Shown here: positions 1-10,200 of the stretch, piece by piece
Numbering within the stretch: the first letter of the stretch is position 1
Layout: each line of letters opens with the position of its first letter
DNA from: an uncultured Spirochaetaceae bacterium
GTDB lineage: Bacteria > Spirochaetota > Spirochaetia > Treponematales > Treponemataceae
NCBI GenBank assembly: GCA_902797305.1
Contig: CADBSK010000137.1
Coordinates: 1-38,328, forward strand
Reading direction: 5' to 3'
Length of the DNA: 38,328 bases
Notes under the pieces: model-generated
Database searches by the model: none
What the model saw: the letters and a program-made list of their open reading frames with translations, nothing else
Told to the model about the DNA's origin: nothing
Made by a program: the position numbers and the translations under genes

Positions 1-1878
1 AGAAAGCTTCACGCAGCTCTTCCAAATAATAAAATCATGATGCTGCTTCGTGCTCAGAACCTTCTTGGTTACAAGCACTATGCTGATGATGTTGTAGATA
101 AGTTCGTAGAAACAGCTGCAAAGAATGGTATCGGTTGTTTCCGTATTTTTGATGCTTGTAACGACCCTCGTAATATGGAGCGGGCTACAAAGGCTGCAAA
201 AAAGTCTGGTGTAGATGTTCAGATGGCAATTTCTTATGCTGTAACTCCATATCACACAAACGAAAAATATGCTGAGCTTGCAAAAACTTATGCAGAATTC
301 GGTGCAGATTCTATCTGTATTAAGGATATGTCTGGTCTTCTTAAGCCATACGAAGCATATGACCTTGTAACAAAAATCAAGAAGGTATGTGACCTTCCTG
401 TTGAAATCCACTCACACGCTACAACAGGTCTTTCTGTAGCAACTCTTCTTAAGGCTGCAGAAGCAGGTGCTGACTGGCTTGATACAGCAATTTCTTCTAT
501 GTCTATGGGTACTTCACATTCTCCAACAGAAACTGTTGTTGAAATGCTTAAGGGAACTCAGTACGACACTGGTCTTGATACAAAGCTTCTTCTCGAAATT
601 GCAGCTTACTTCCGCGAAGTTCGTACTCATTATGCTTCTTTGGAATCTAAATTCCTTGGAGCTGATACTCGTATTCTTCTTTCTCAGGTTCCAGGTGGAA
701 TGCTTTCTAACCTTGAATCTCAGCTTAAACAGCAGGGGGCAGGTGACAAGATGGATGCCGTTCTTGCTGAACTTCCAAGGGTTCACAAGGATGCAGGTTA
801 TGTTCCTCTTGTAACACCAACTTCTCAGATTGTAGGTACTCAGGCTGTAATGAACGTTCTTATGGGACCTTACAAGACAATGACTCAGGACTTCCGTAAT
901 TTGATTACAGGTAAGTTTGGTAAACTCCCAACAGATGCAAATCCAGAACTTGTAAAGAAAGCTCTTGAACAGAATGGTATGACAGAAGTTATGACTTGCC
1001 GTCCTGCAGACATGATTGAACCTGAATGGGACAAAATGGTTGAAGAAGCTAAGAAGGCTGGTGGTGACGGTTCGGACGAAGATGTTCTTACATATGCAAT
1101 GTTCCCTAATGTTGCTCCAAAATTCTTTGCTAACAGAAAGAATGGGCCTGTTGATGCAATGACTGCATTTGGCAAAAAGCCAGACGCTCCTGCAAGCAAG
1201 TCTTCTAACGGTGGTTCTTATACAATCAGCGTAAACGGAACTGCTTACAATGTAACAAGTGACGGTAAAGGAAATATCAATGTAAACGGAACTGCTTACA
1301 ATGTTGCTTTTGGTGCAGCTGGTAGTGCTCCTGCTCAGGTAGCAGCTCCTGCAAGTGCCCCTGCTCCTGTAGTTACTGGTGGTGTTGATATTACAGCTCC
1401 TGTTGCAGGAACTTTGCTTAGATTTGCTGTTGAAAACGGTGCATCTGTAAAGAAGGGTGATACTGTTGTTGTTCTTGAATCAATGAAGATGGAACTTGAA
1501 GTTAAATCTCCTGCTGATGGAACTGTTTCATTCACAGCTCAGGCCGGTACTCAGGTTGCTAATGGCCAGAAACTTGGTTCAGTTGGAACTGTTGCTGCTC
1601 CTGCAGCCCCTGCTGCTCCAAAGGCAAAAGCAGCTCCTGCTGCAAGTGCTCCTAGTGCAGCCGGCTCTGGTAAACCTGTAAATGCTCCTGTTGCTGGTAC
1701 TCTTTTGAGATATGCAGTAAATGAAGGGGAACAGGTTAGTGCCGATACAACAATTATTGTTGTTGAATCTATGAAAATGGAACTTGAAATCAAGGCTGGT
1801 GCAAGCGGTAAGGTTCATTTTGTTGCCGCTACTGGATCTCAGATTTCAAATGGTCAGGTTGTTGCAGAAATACTCTAA
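1..1878 (+). CDS. oadA: Oxaloacetate decarboxylase alpha subunit (5' partial), two biotinyl domains
   Basis: Carboxyltransferase subunit of the sodium-pumping oxaloacetate decarboxylase. It moves CO2 from oxaloacetate to a protein-bound biotin, which the membrane beta subunit then decarboxylates. The frame is open from base 1 (R-K-L-H-A-A-L-P before the first ATG at 37), so the true start lies upstream of the window. Numbering from the window start, the catalytic barrel shows IKDMSG with K108 and the metal-binding HSH at 137-139. An Ala/Pro linker follows, then two complete biotinyl domains, each with ESMKMEL; the biotinylated lysines are encoded at 1486-1488 and 1774-1776. A second biotinyl domain is unusual, since one is normal for the family. 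The linker also carries a duplicated VNGTAYNV unit. oadB follows 18 bp downstream, so the two are probably co-transcribed; a gamma subunit could lie upstream. A pyruvate carboxylase B subunit is the alternative, but the adjacent oadB argues for OadA. Confidence 0.93.
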   Translation, partial: RKLHAALPNNKIMMLLRAQNLLGYKHYADDVVDKFVETAAKNGIGCFRIFDACNDPRNMERATKAAKKSGVDVQMAISYAVTPYHTNEKYAELAKTYAEFGADSICIKDMSGLLKPYEAYDLVTKIKKVCDLPVEIHSHATTGLSVATLLKAAEAGADWLDTAISSMSMGTSHSPTETVVEMLKGTQYDTGLDTKLLLEIAAYFREVRTHYASLESKFLGADTRILLSQVPGGMLSNLESQLKQQGAGDKMDAVLAELPRVHKDAGYVPLVTPTSQIVGTQAVMNVLMGPYKTMTQDFRNLITGKFGKLPTDANPELVKKALEQNGMTEVMTCRPADMIEPEWDKMVEEAKKAGGDGSDEDVLTYAMFPNVAPKFFANRKNGPVDAMTAFGKKPDAPASKSSNGGSYTISVNGTAYNVTSDGKGNINVNGTAYNVAFGAAGSAPAQVAAPASAPAPVVTGGVDITAPVAGTLLRFAVENGASVKKGDTVVVLESMKMELEVKSPADGTVSFTAQAGTQVANGQKLGSVGTVAAPAAPAAPKAKAAPAASAPSAAGSGKPVNAPVAGTLLRYAVNEGEQVSADTTIIVVESMKMELEIKAGASGKVHFVAATGSQISNGQVVAEIL

Positions 1879-1896
1879 TAGTACAGTGAGATATAA

Positions 1897-3327
1897 ATGA
1901 ACACATTGAATACTAAAACAAAAGATACAAAAAAGATCTTTTTACTCAGTGCTGCCTTTGTAATGATTGCTGCTGTTTTATCATTTGGTTCTACAGCATT
2001 TGCAGACAATGGTGAAAGTGTTGCTTCTGCTAAGACAAGTTCATCAGTAATAGTAAAAGGTTCTGAAAATACACCACGCATTTCTGTAAAAGGATTTTTT
2101 ACAAATATTGGTAAAAATACTGGTATTTATAAAATGATTCACACAGAAACTGCAGAAGAAAAGGCTCAGACTGAAGCTGAAAAAGCTTTGGTTGCTGCGG
2201 CTGAAGATGTTGACCCATTTGCAGGGGTAACAGTTCAGGGTTGGAAAAAACTTTTGATGCTTGCAATCGGATTTCTTATCGTATATCTGGGAGCTGCAAA
2301 AGGTTTTGAACCACTTCTTCTGATTCCGATTGGATTTGGTACAATACTTGTTAACATTCCTGGTGCCGGAATGGGAGATGCTCCTCATGGAATGCTCCAT
2401 ATTCTTTATAGTGCTGGTGTTGGAAACGAGTTTTTCCCAATGTTAATCTTTATGGGTATTGGTGCCATGACTGACTTTGGACCTCTTATTGCAAATCCTA
2501 AGATGGCTCTTCTTGGAGGAGCTGCTCAGCTTGGTATTTTTGCAACTTTGTTCGGAGTTGCATTGCTTAACTTTATCCCTGGTATTGATTACACAATGCT
2601 TCAGGCATGTGCAATTGCAATTATCGGTGGTGCAGATGGTCCAACTTCAATTTACGTTTCTGGTAAACTTGCTCCAGAAATGATGGCTGTTATCGCAGTT
2701 GCTGCATATTCTTATATGGCACTGGTTCCAATGATTCAGCCTCCATTGATGAGACTTTTAACAACTAAAAAAGAACGCCTTATCCGTATGAAGCAGCTCA
2801 GAGAAGTAAGCCGTGCAGAACGCGTTTTGTTCCCACTTGTACTACTTGTGGTTACTTTGTTGTTCTTGCCTCCTGCAGCTCCTCTTATTGGTATGCTTGC
2901 ATTCGGTAACTTTGTAAAAGAAATTGGTTGTGTAGAAAGACTTTCTAAGACTATTCAGAATGAATTGATGAATATCGTTTCAATTCTCTTGTCTTTGGGT
3001 GTTGGTAGTCAGATGACTCCGGAAAAGATTTTGAACGGAAATTCCCTTGGAATTATCGTTCTGGGCCTTGTAGCTTTCTGTGTTGCAACTATGGGTGGTG
3101 TTCTTATGGCTAAGTTCATGAACTTATTCCTAAAAGAAAAAATCAATCCACTTATCGGTTCGGCAGGTGTTTCAGCTGTTCCTATGGCTGCCCGTGTATC
3201 TAACAAATTGGGACAGGAATATGACCCTCAGAACTTCTTGTTGATGCATGCTATGGGTCCAAACGTAAGTGGTGTAATCGGAACTGCAATTGCAGCCGGT
3301 GTATTTATTGCTACTTACGGACACTAA
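1897..3327 (+). CDS. oadB: Oxaloacetate decarboxylase beta subunit, sodium pump, with N-terminal extension
   Basis: Integral membrane subunit that decarboxylates carboxybiotin and exports Na+. The signature residues known from the Klebsiella enzyme are present with a constant offset of 44. The Asp in GGADGPTS is D247 (Klebsiella D203). The segment [17 protein letters not shown] holds N417, G421, S426 and R433 (N373, G377, S382, R389). The recognisable OadB core starts near residue 108 ([12 protein letters not shown]). Before it lies an extension of about 100 residues with a signal-peptide-like helix (residues 14-36) and an Ala/Glu/Lys-rich stretch, which is absent from enterobacterial OadB. 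The start is the first in-frame ATG after oadA, with a weak purine-rich GTGAG upstream. A terminator follows at 3359-3416, so the gene ends the oad operon. Confidence 0.93.
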   Translation: MNTLNTKTKDTKKIFLLSAAFVMIAAVLSFGSTAFADNGESVASAKTSSSVIVKGSENTPRISVKGFFTNIGKNTGIYKMIHTETAEEKAQTEAEKALVAAAEDVDPFAGVTVQGWKKLLMLAIGFLIVYLGAAKGFEPLLLIPIGFGTILVNIPGAGMGDAPHGMLHILYSAGVGNEFFPMLIFMGIGAMTDFGPLIANPKMALLGGAAQLGIFATLFGVALLNFIPGIDYTMLQACAIAIIGGADGPTSIYVSGKLAPEMMAVIAVAAYSYMALVPMIQPPLMRLLTTKKERLIRMKQLREVSRAERVLFPLVLLVVTLLFLPPAAPLIGMLAFGNFVKEIGCVERLSKTIQNELMNIVSILLSLGVGSQMTPEKILNGNSLGIIVLGLVAFCVATMGGVLMAKFMNLFLKEKINPLIGSAGVSAVPMAARVSNKLGQEYDPQNFLLMHAMGPNVSGVIGTAIAAGVFIATYGH

Positions 3328-3358
3328 GAGTTAAGATAAATTATTTATAATATAAAAG

Positions 3359-3416
3359 GCCGTCTGCCAGATTATGTGAATGATGATTCACAGGAATTTG
3401 GGGACGGCTTTTTTTA
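3359..3416. terminator. Compound bidirectional terminator between oadB and the leftward pair
   Basis: GCCGTC (3359-3364) pairs with GACGGC (3403-3408), followed by TTTTTTT at 3409-3415. Nested inside is a second perfect hairpin, TGTGAAT (3375-3381) / ATTCACA (3386-3392) with a GATG loop. On the opposite strand the outer stem is followed by a short T run (CCTTTTAT). It can therefore end both oadB and the converging gene at 3433. Confidence 0.8.
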
Positions 3417-3432
3417 TTTTACGGGAGGAAAA

Positions 3433-4593
3433 TTATTCCTTTTTAAGAGTTTTGGAAATATTGTTTTTGGAACAGAAATACTCGATGTCGGAGTAGATTG
3501 AATTTACTAGTGGTTGTATGAATCTAGAGATTTTTTGCTCGTCTGATGCTAAAGCGTATTCATAGTAATTTGTGTTTGTATTATAAAAATCTATATCGAA
3601 TTCTTCTGGAATGTATTTGGAACCGAGACCGGGATTTCCAAAGCCCTCGGTTGTATAATTTTCTGGAAGTAGAAAAGATTTTCTTTCTACTGTGGAATCA
3701 TTATTTGAATTCATATCAAAACTAAATACCATTTTTTCGTATTTGTTAAATGTCATTGTAAAAGAAAAATTTATTTCCTCTTTAGTCCCAATTTTGATTG
3801 ATAGAGATGAGTATCCGTCGGTATTTTCATAATGATTGATGACATCATTAATAGTAATTGGATCTATATTTTTATTATCAGGTTCTATATAAAATGAATA
3901 ATCGAAAGGTATATTGAGTTGTGAAAATTTATTAATTGTTTCTTTTAGCAGATTATTCCACCATTGTTTATGCAGTTCTATCATTCTTTGAGAACTTCTT
4001 AAATCGGTGTTTAGTAATCCGGCGAGAGTTAAAGACAGAGATAGTTCTTTTTTGTTATCTTCAAGGGATTGTTTATTCTTATTACAAGATTGATTTGTAT
4101 TGTTGTATAAATCCTCTTTAAGTAAGTTTGAGATTTTAAATAGTTGGTTTCCTAGGTCAGGATACATTTTAATTGCTTCTCTGGATTTAGAATTTATACT
4201 AAAAATCGTAATAATCGGAATAACTTTTTTTTCGATATCATTCGATATTTTATCATCAGCATGCATTCTGATTAATGATAAATGAACTAATGCTTTTTTA
4301 ACTAAATCAGTTTTATCAGAGTTTTTATCACAAATAAGCGTTTCTAAGGAATTAATAAACTCATGATAAACTTTTTGCTTTTCTTCAAATATTGCAACCT
4401 GACAATCGTGTTCTATATTTTTGTCAGTTTGATTTTTAAGAAGTAGAGCTGTGATTGCAACTGTAAGAACGGTGCTCAATAATGCTCCAATAATTTGGGT
4501 ACATGTAGAAGGAATATCAAAAATGTTTAAGGTTATAATGAGGGCGATAAATAGAATTATTAGTGTAATTATTAGAATATTTGATTTTTTCAT
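3433..4593 (-). CDS. Membrane-anchored protein of unknown function
   Basis: 386 residues, family not recognised. The N-terminus has two hydrophobic helices (about residues 5-25 and 33-52, the second rich in Leu/Ala/Val). A helical, charged region follows with an EEKQKVYHEFINSLE segment that looks like a membrane-proximal coiled coil. The C-terminal 150 residues are mixed alpha/beta and acidic, without catalytic motifs I can name. It should sit in the inner membrane with the bulk in the cytoplasm or periplasm; topology is not clear. It starts 20 bp after the stop of the LRR lipoprotein gene, so the two are probably one transcript. A weak AGGA lies about 11 nt before the ATG. The reading frame and its neighbour are visibly richer in A+T than the flanking oad and topoisomerase genes, compatible with acquisition. 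Confidence 0.8.
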   Translation of the reverse strand: MKKSNILIITLIILFIALIITLNIFDIPSTCTQIIGALLSTVLTVAITALLLKNQTDKNIEHDCQVAIFEEKQKVYHEFINSLETLICDKNSDKTDLVKKALVHLSLIRMHADDKISNDIEKKVIPIITIFSINSKSREAIKMYPDLGNQLFKISNLLKEDLYNNTNQSCNKNKQSLEDNKKELSLSLTLAGLLNTDLRSSQRMIELHKQWWNNLLKETINKFSQLNIPFDYSFYIEPDNKNIDPITINDVINHYENTDGYSSLSIKIGTKEEINFSFTMTFNKYEKMVFSFDMNSNNDSTVERKSFLLPENYTTEGFGNPGLGSKYIPEEFDIDFYNTNTNYYEYALASDEQKISRFIQPLVNSIYSDIEYFCSKNNISKTLKKE

Positions 4594-4613
4594 GATTATT
4601 GTATCCTGATAAA

Positions 4614-6650
4614 TTAGTAGTAATAAGGTGATATATCAATGTTTTTATCAACTTCATCTGTATAAATAAAACATACATTAATAAAGTCATCTAATATACT
4701 TTTGATGATGCGTGCATTATTTTTATAATTTGTACAAGATAAGCCTGAGATGATTTCATCATCATAAATTGGTGTACCAGTACCATTTTCAAAATGGCCT
4801 TTGTAATAAGTTTTGATAGTATCTGGCAATATTATTTGTTTTAAATTATCCATTCCATAAAATGCCTTGTTACCGATAAAATTTAAACTATTTGGTAATT
4901 TAACGGAACTCGCATAGCTTTGCCAAAAAGCACCTCCTTCTATTCTTTTTATAGAGTCTGGTAAGACTAATTCTCCGTTAGGAAAACCACAAAGTTTGAA
5001 TGTCCCAGAATTGATAACTTCAATATTTTGGGGTAAATGGTTTATAGTGCCACAGTATTCAAATGCGTGGTCACCGATTGAAATAACTGAATCAGGAATA
5101 TATCGATAATATCCGTTGCAATTAAAAAAAGCATAATCTCCTATTTCTGTAACTGAGTCAGGTATTACAAGATTTTTTAAATTTTTGCAACCTGAAAAGG
5201 CATCATCTTCTATTTCTGTAACTGTATTAGGTATAGTCAATATTGAAAATGCTGCTTCAGAAAAGACATTATTACCGATTCTTTGTAAACCAGATGGTAA
5301 TATAAGTTCTCGAATTTTGCAGTTACCATTGAAGTTAGAAAATTTATATCCTTCTGTATCCTGGTCAAAGCCGGATTCTCCTGTTGTATCTTCTAGATTT
5401 AGTAAAAAAAGTTCAAGATTATTCAGTTTAATCGCATTCGTAAGTTCTGTTATAAACTCAGGTGTTATTTCACCTGTTATATTTATTGCTGCGTTCTCTA
5501 TATCAGAATCAGCAAGGTAGTTTATTAAATCAACGGCTGTGTCTTTTGTTGCAGAATAGAGATATGTGTTACAAAATATATCAGTACCATCACTTATATT
5601 TCCGGCTCTATCTAATGTTTTAAAAACAATTAAGTCCCAACTTTTTTTGATATTGTCAATATCATTAATTGTTACGGTTTCTTGGCCCTTTGGGACAGTT
5701 ATTGATTTATAATTAGCATCTTCATTATAAAAATCTGAAGTACTTTCTAAATTATAAAAAATTAAAACGTGATCATAAGGGCTATTATATTCTTCTGTAC
5801 TGTCTTCTGGATCTTTCCATGAAAGGACAAGAGTGTTTTGGGATTTGTTGTATTGGTAAGATATGTCTGATACTTCAGCTGGTGGTGTATTATCAATCTT
5901 TTGTACATTTATAGAGACTGCTGTTTGTCTACCTGTGATGTCGGAAGCCGCAAAGGTATAAAAACCGTTTTCATATACAGTTAAAGAGTAAGTGTTGTCT
6001 TCTGAATGATAATTGGTTGAAAGATTTTCATCATCTAGAAGAGTAGTAGGATCTATAATTTCTCCTTTTTTTGATACGACTTTGTTTATTTCAGACGAAC
6101 TTGTGATTTTTGCTGTTATAGTTGTTTGGTTCCGAGATGGTTCTTCTGGAACACTAAGTTCTATTTTAAGTGGAAAAGGTTCTGGAGTTGCAGTTACGCT
6201 TATTCCTGAACTTTTTTTTCCATCTGTATTTATGGCTTTTACAGTAAAAATGTAAGGAATGTTGTTAGTTAGATTATTAATGAGGCAGTAATTTTGAGCT
6301 TGTGGAACAATAATTGTGTTGTTTGATAATGGAACTGTATAAATGTTTCTTCCATTTGTATCTTCTTTATATGAAATTTCGATTCCGTATATATTTTGTT
6401 CATAAAAATCTTCTGCCCAAGTGAGGAGAATTGCTGCTCCTTGATTTAAGGCTTTCAGGTTTGAAATATCATTTGGGGCAGGAACTTCTTCTTCTGCGGG
6501 AGTATCATCAGTTGGGTTTTCATCTGATTGAGTATCATCTGTCGTTTGTTGTGTATCATCTTGTGTAGATGATATGACAGTTACTGGGTTACATGCAGCA
6601 AATATAAAAGTTAACAGGACTGTGATAGACAAAATCTTAAATAATTTCAT
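4614..6650 (-). CDS. BspA-like leucine-rich-repeat lipoprotein with Fn3 domains
   Basis: 678-residue exported lipoprotein. The signal peptide ends in a lipobox (IFAAC, Cys20), followed by a Thr/Asp/Gln/Glu-rich spacer (residues about 28-55) typical of surface tethers. Residues about 57-160 (start PNDISNLKALNQGAAILLTW) and about 255-365 (PPAEVSDISY, LVLSWKDPED) look like fibronectin type III domains. Residues about 440-640 contain at least six BspA/LRR_5 repeats of the pattern IPDSVTEIGDYAF. Such proteins in treponemes are cell-surface adhesins or host-contact proteins; the ligand here is unknown. The start is supported by AGAGGTAG before the ATG. A perfect TATAAT on the minus strand (6732-6727) is a likely -10, and the palindromes at 6667-6703 fall in the predicted leader. 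It is divergent from the XRE gene at 6786. Confidence 0.88.
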   Translation of the reverse strand: MKLFKILSITVLLTFIFAACNPVTVISSTQDDTQQTTDDTQSDENPTDDTPAEEEVPAPNDISNLKALNQGAAILLTWAEDFYEQNIYGIEISYKEDTNGRNIYTVPLSNNTIIVPQAQNYCLINNLTNNIPYIFTVKAINTDGKKSSGISVTATPEPFPLKIELSVPEEPSRNQTTITAKITSSSEINKVVSKKGEIIDPTTLLDDENLSTNYHSEDNTYSLTVYENGFYTFAASDITGRQTAVSINVQKIDNTPPAEVSDISYQYNKSQNTLVLSWKDPEDSTEEYNSPYDHVLIFYNLESTSDFYNEDANYKSITVPKGQETVTINDIDNIKKSWDLIVFKTLDRAGNISDGTDIFCNTYLYSATKDTAVDLINYLADSDIENAAINITGEITPEFITELTNAIKLNNLELFLLNLEDTTGESGFDQDTEGYKFSNFNGNCKIRELILPSGLQRIGNNVFSEAAFSILTIPNTVTEIEDDAFSGCKNLKNLVIPDSVTEIGDYAFFNCNGYYRYIPDSVISIGDHAFEYCGTINHLPQNIEVINSGTFKLCGFPNGELVLPDSIKRIEGGAFWQSYASSVKLPNSLNFIGNKAFYGMDNLKQIILPDTIKTYYKGHFENGTGTPIYDDEIISGLSCTNYKNNARIIKSILDDFINVCFIYTDEVDKNIDISPYYY

Positions 6651-6666
6651 TAAACTACCTCTTTTT

Positions 6667-6703
6667 ATGCAAATTAATGCATTTAATCATGATTAATTAA
6701 TCA
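6667..6703. promoter_or_regulatory. Cluster of three palindromes, candidate operator
   Basis: Three symmetric sequences are packed into 37 bp between the divergent LRR-lipoprotein and XRE genes. They are ATGCA-N6-TGCAT (6667-6682), TTAATCATGATTAA (6683-6696, perfect) and TGATTAATTAATCA (6690-6703, perfect, overlapping the previous one). The cluster lies just downstream of a consensus minus-strand TATAAT (6732-6727), where a bound dimer could block transcription. Binding by the adjacent XRE protein is inference. A+T-rich DNA gives short palindromes by chance, but three overlapping ones are unusual. Confidence 0.45.
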
Positions 6704-6785
6704 AAGTTGAATAATATTGTAACTTAATTATACGGGTTTGTCTAATTTAAAATAAAAAGTATTCAAATGTGCTTAATCTTGTTGT

Positions 6786-7106
6786 ATGGGTTTTAAAGAG
6801 AATTTGAAAGATGAATTAAAATATCAGGGTATACTTGTTAAAGAACTTGCAGATAAATGTAATATTCCTAAGGGTACTATTGATCATTATCTGGCAGAAA
6901 AATGTACAGAACCGATTGCGGAAAATGCTGTGAAAATTGCGAAAGCTCTAAATGTATCTGTAGAGTATTTAGTCACTGGTAGCGATAGTTCTGTTCCTGG
7001 TTTGTATACTAAGTATTCAGATATGATAAAAAAATTCGATTCTCTTTCTGACCGTGAAAAATCTGCGATTTCAAAAATGATAACCAGTCTAAGTTCCACT
7101 CAATAA
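6786..7106 (+). CDS. Small XRE-family helix-turn-helix regulator
   Basis: 106 residues. Residues about 6-65 form a Cro/CI-type HTH (LKDELKYQGILVKELADKCN, then IPKGTIDHYLAEK and AKALNVSVEYLVTG). A short Ser-rich linker and a C-terminal helix follow (FDSLSDREKSAISKMI), which may dimerise. It is probably a DNA-binding repressor acting in the cytoplasm. It is divergent from the LRR-lipoprotein operon, with a palindrome cluster between, and lies 126 bp upstream of the Cthe_2159-like lipoprotein pair, so either set could be its target. No Shine-Dalgarno precedes the ATG. A possible promoter is TTGTAA (6717-6722) with TCTAAT (6741-6746) at 18 bp spacing. Confidence 0.85.
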   Translation: MGFKENLKDELKYQGILVKELADKCNIPKGTIDHYLAEKCTEPIAENAVKIAKALNVSVEYLVTGSDSSVPGLYTKYSDMIKKFDSLSDREKSAISKMITSLSSTQ

Positions 7107-7232
7107 CAACACTTTTTTATATCTTTAAAACTTTTGTTTTATAACATATATAACAGTTTTATAATTTGATTTCTCAAAAAATCCGATTCAGAATTAATTT
7201 ATAAAGTAAAAAAATTAGTTTTTAGGTGGATT

Positions 7233-10200
7233 ATGAAGAATCTTATTAAACGATTTTCTTATTTCTTTATTCCTGGGCTTTTGACTTTTTTTATTTTGGG
7301 ATGTACAGGAATTAACATCAGTACTGATGACAATAATTCGGTAATTAGCACTCAGGTTGAAACTGCATCGATTGTACTGACAATTAATAATTCTCAGTCC
7401 CGGGCTGTATTTTCAAAACATATTGATTCTGCGGTGATTACTGTTAAAGGTTCGGACTTTTCTGATTCTATTTCTACAGAGGTTAGTGTAGAAGACGGAA
7501 AGAATGCTGAAGATATTGTAATTTCTGGTGTGCCGGTTGGAAAAAACAGAATTATTACTGTAAAAGCAAAATATGATGAAAATGAATTAAAGAATGTAAC
7601 TATGAGGGCAGTTAGCGATATCGTTTCGGGAACAAATGAAATAAATATTTCGTGGAGTACAACGGCTCTTGGAAATGTCTATAAAGAATTGATGGATCTC
7701 GGTGTAGATATTTCAAGTTTGAGTGATACACAGGATGAAAAAATTGCTGCTGCAACCAATTGTACTGCAGGGAACGCCCATCTGGTTGATGCAGAGGCGA
7801 TTGCTTCTGATTTTAAGAGTGATACAACAGGTTCGTCCCTTGGTTCTTCTGAATCTTATCTTTTAACTCCTGGAAGTATTAGTTTTACCTTCTACTATCC
7901 AATCGATGAATATGATGAAGACACTGAAAACACAAGTGCGGCAGACACTTTCTGTGCATGGTTTTGTGATCCTCTGAGTGAGGTTGTAACCGACTGTAAT
8001 CTTGGTGAAAAAATAACTATTTCTAACTGTACTCCGGGAACTTATACTCTTTATTTGACTGATAAATCAGGTTCTATAATTCATTATTCAGCGGATGTAA
8101 AAGTGACAGAAGGAACTGAAAATCCTTTAGGAGTGCTTTCTTATAGCGGTATTATGGTAGTTGTAGATGCTGAAAAATATGCGGCATACAATACGCTTTA
8201 TGCCTGGAATTGTAGTGTAGCAAGCTATGCAAGTTCTGATTATCCTGGGGATGAGATGACTCAGTACGGCTCTTATTATATAATGGCATTCCCTGGTTGC
8301 AGTACTACAAGCGTAATTGCAAATAATGGTTCTGCAGGTGACTGCAATAAACTCTGTCAGGATGATAATGTTTTTACTTCTTATGGAATCTATGAACTTA
8401 CAAGTGATGGATATACAACTCTTGCGGGCGGCTCAACAACTTCTGCGTCAGAGGATGAAGAAGAAGCTGATATGGATTATTCACAGATTGATTATTCAAA
8501 TTGTCTTTATGTAAATCTTTCTACTCCTTCATGGTCAACTACTGAAGGCGGTGACTATACGACAATTACTACAACAAAGGCAACAATTGGAACCAGTGAT
8601 AATTGCATTAAAATCCAGCTAAAAAAGAATGACGGGGTTTCCACAGGGCTTATACAGATTAATGCTGAAAATACAAGCGGTGCAACAGAGCTTCATTTAA
8701 CGGGAACAATGACTACAGGTGGTGTAAAGGTTCAGACTAACGGAACTGATGCGGTATGTGTATATCTCAATGAAACTTCTATTACCAGTAGCAATTATCC
8801 TTGTCTTGAAATCACAAAGGGTTCTACTGCTTATGTTGTCTTGGAAGGAACAAATACCTTTACTGATGGCAGAAGCTACGGTACCGGTTATGGGGAAGAA
8901 TATTCAACTTCCAGCGGGACAACTTATGAAGATGATGACGGGAATACTGTTGATTGCACCGTTGTAAAAGCTGCGACCTACGGTAGTGACGCAAAGGGGA
9001 CTTTGTATTGCAAAGGAGATTTAATTCTTAGTGGCAGCGGAAGCTTAACTCTTACAGAAAGCTACAAAAACTGTATTGCTTCAAAAGGTTTTATTACTGT
9101 AAACGGCGGAACTTATAATTTGACAAGCAATGCTAAAAACGGATTTAGTGCGTTGTATGGATTTACACAGAATGACGGAGATATCACTTTTACAGGAAAT
9201 GGTGGAATTTTTCTATATAACCTTTCTAAATCTTCCAGCATGGGTGGCGGTAGCAGTTCTTCGTATACAACAGCAAGTGATGTGACAAAGACCTATGTTC
9301 ATAAAACCAGCGGAATCGTTGTAGACGGCATAATTTCTGATACAGACAATGGTTGGATTAAAATTAATGGTGGTTCCTATACTTGTAACGCAAAATACGG
9401 CAAGGGAATGAATGCTAAATGGGATTCTACAGAAGATACTGATACTGACGGGGGTAGTGGCACCCCGGATCCAAGTCTTTATATAACTGGAGGAACTATC
9501 AGTGTTAAAGTTAGTGGTAATGAATATAATGGTGATAATAATATAACGGGAACTTACTATGATGCTGATGGCGTACTTTGTGAGTCGGCAGAAGTAACCT
9601 GTGCGGCAGAAGGCCTTGAAAGTGAAATAGGAATTACTGTCAGCGGTGGTGTAATCACAATCAATTCTGAAGATGATGCCTTTAATGCAAGCTCCAGCAG
9701 CGGAAATGTAGTTATCAACGGCGGAAGCATTTATGCCTATGCAACAAGTGGTGACGGAATCGACTGTAACGGAAGCGTATTAACAATTACTGACGGAATT
9801 ATAATTGCTATGGCTCCAACAGGAAGCGAAAATGCCCTTGACTGCGACGGCACCTTTACTATTGCAGGTGGATATTTAGCAGCTCTTGCCGGAAGTTCAA
9901 CGGTAGAAGGTTCCTGGACAATAACACAGCCTGTAATTCATGTAAAATCTGGTTCTTCCGGAAACAGCTTTGGCGGAAATATGGGCGGTCAGGGTGGTTC
10001 ATCAAGTTCTACCAGCGGAGCTTATAGCGCAAGCACAAGTGTAAGTGCAGGAACGACAGTTGTTGTAAAAGACGGTTCAAGCAATGTTTTGTATGCCTTT
10101 ACTGTTCCAAGTGGTGTGAGTGCAAGCTTGATGACTCTAACAAGTCCGAATTTTTCTGGAGTTACGATGACAAGCTGTTCTCTGTATACTGGTTGTTCCG

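Noticed and set aside
3433..4593. Phage-defence effector
   Set aside because: The two-helix anchor looks like some defence membrane proteins, but no effector or nuclease motif or defence partner gene is present.
6013..6255. 80-residue plus-strand open frame inside the LRR lipoprotein gene
   Set aside because: Antisense shadow of a gene with clear signal peptide, Fn3 and LRR domains.
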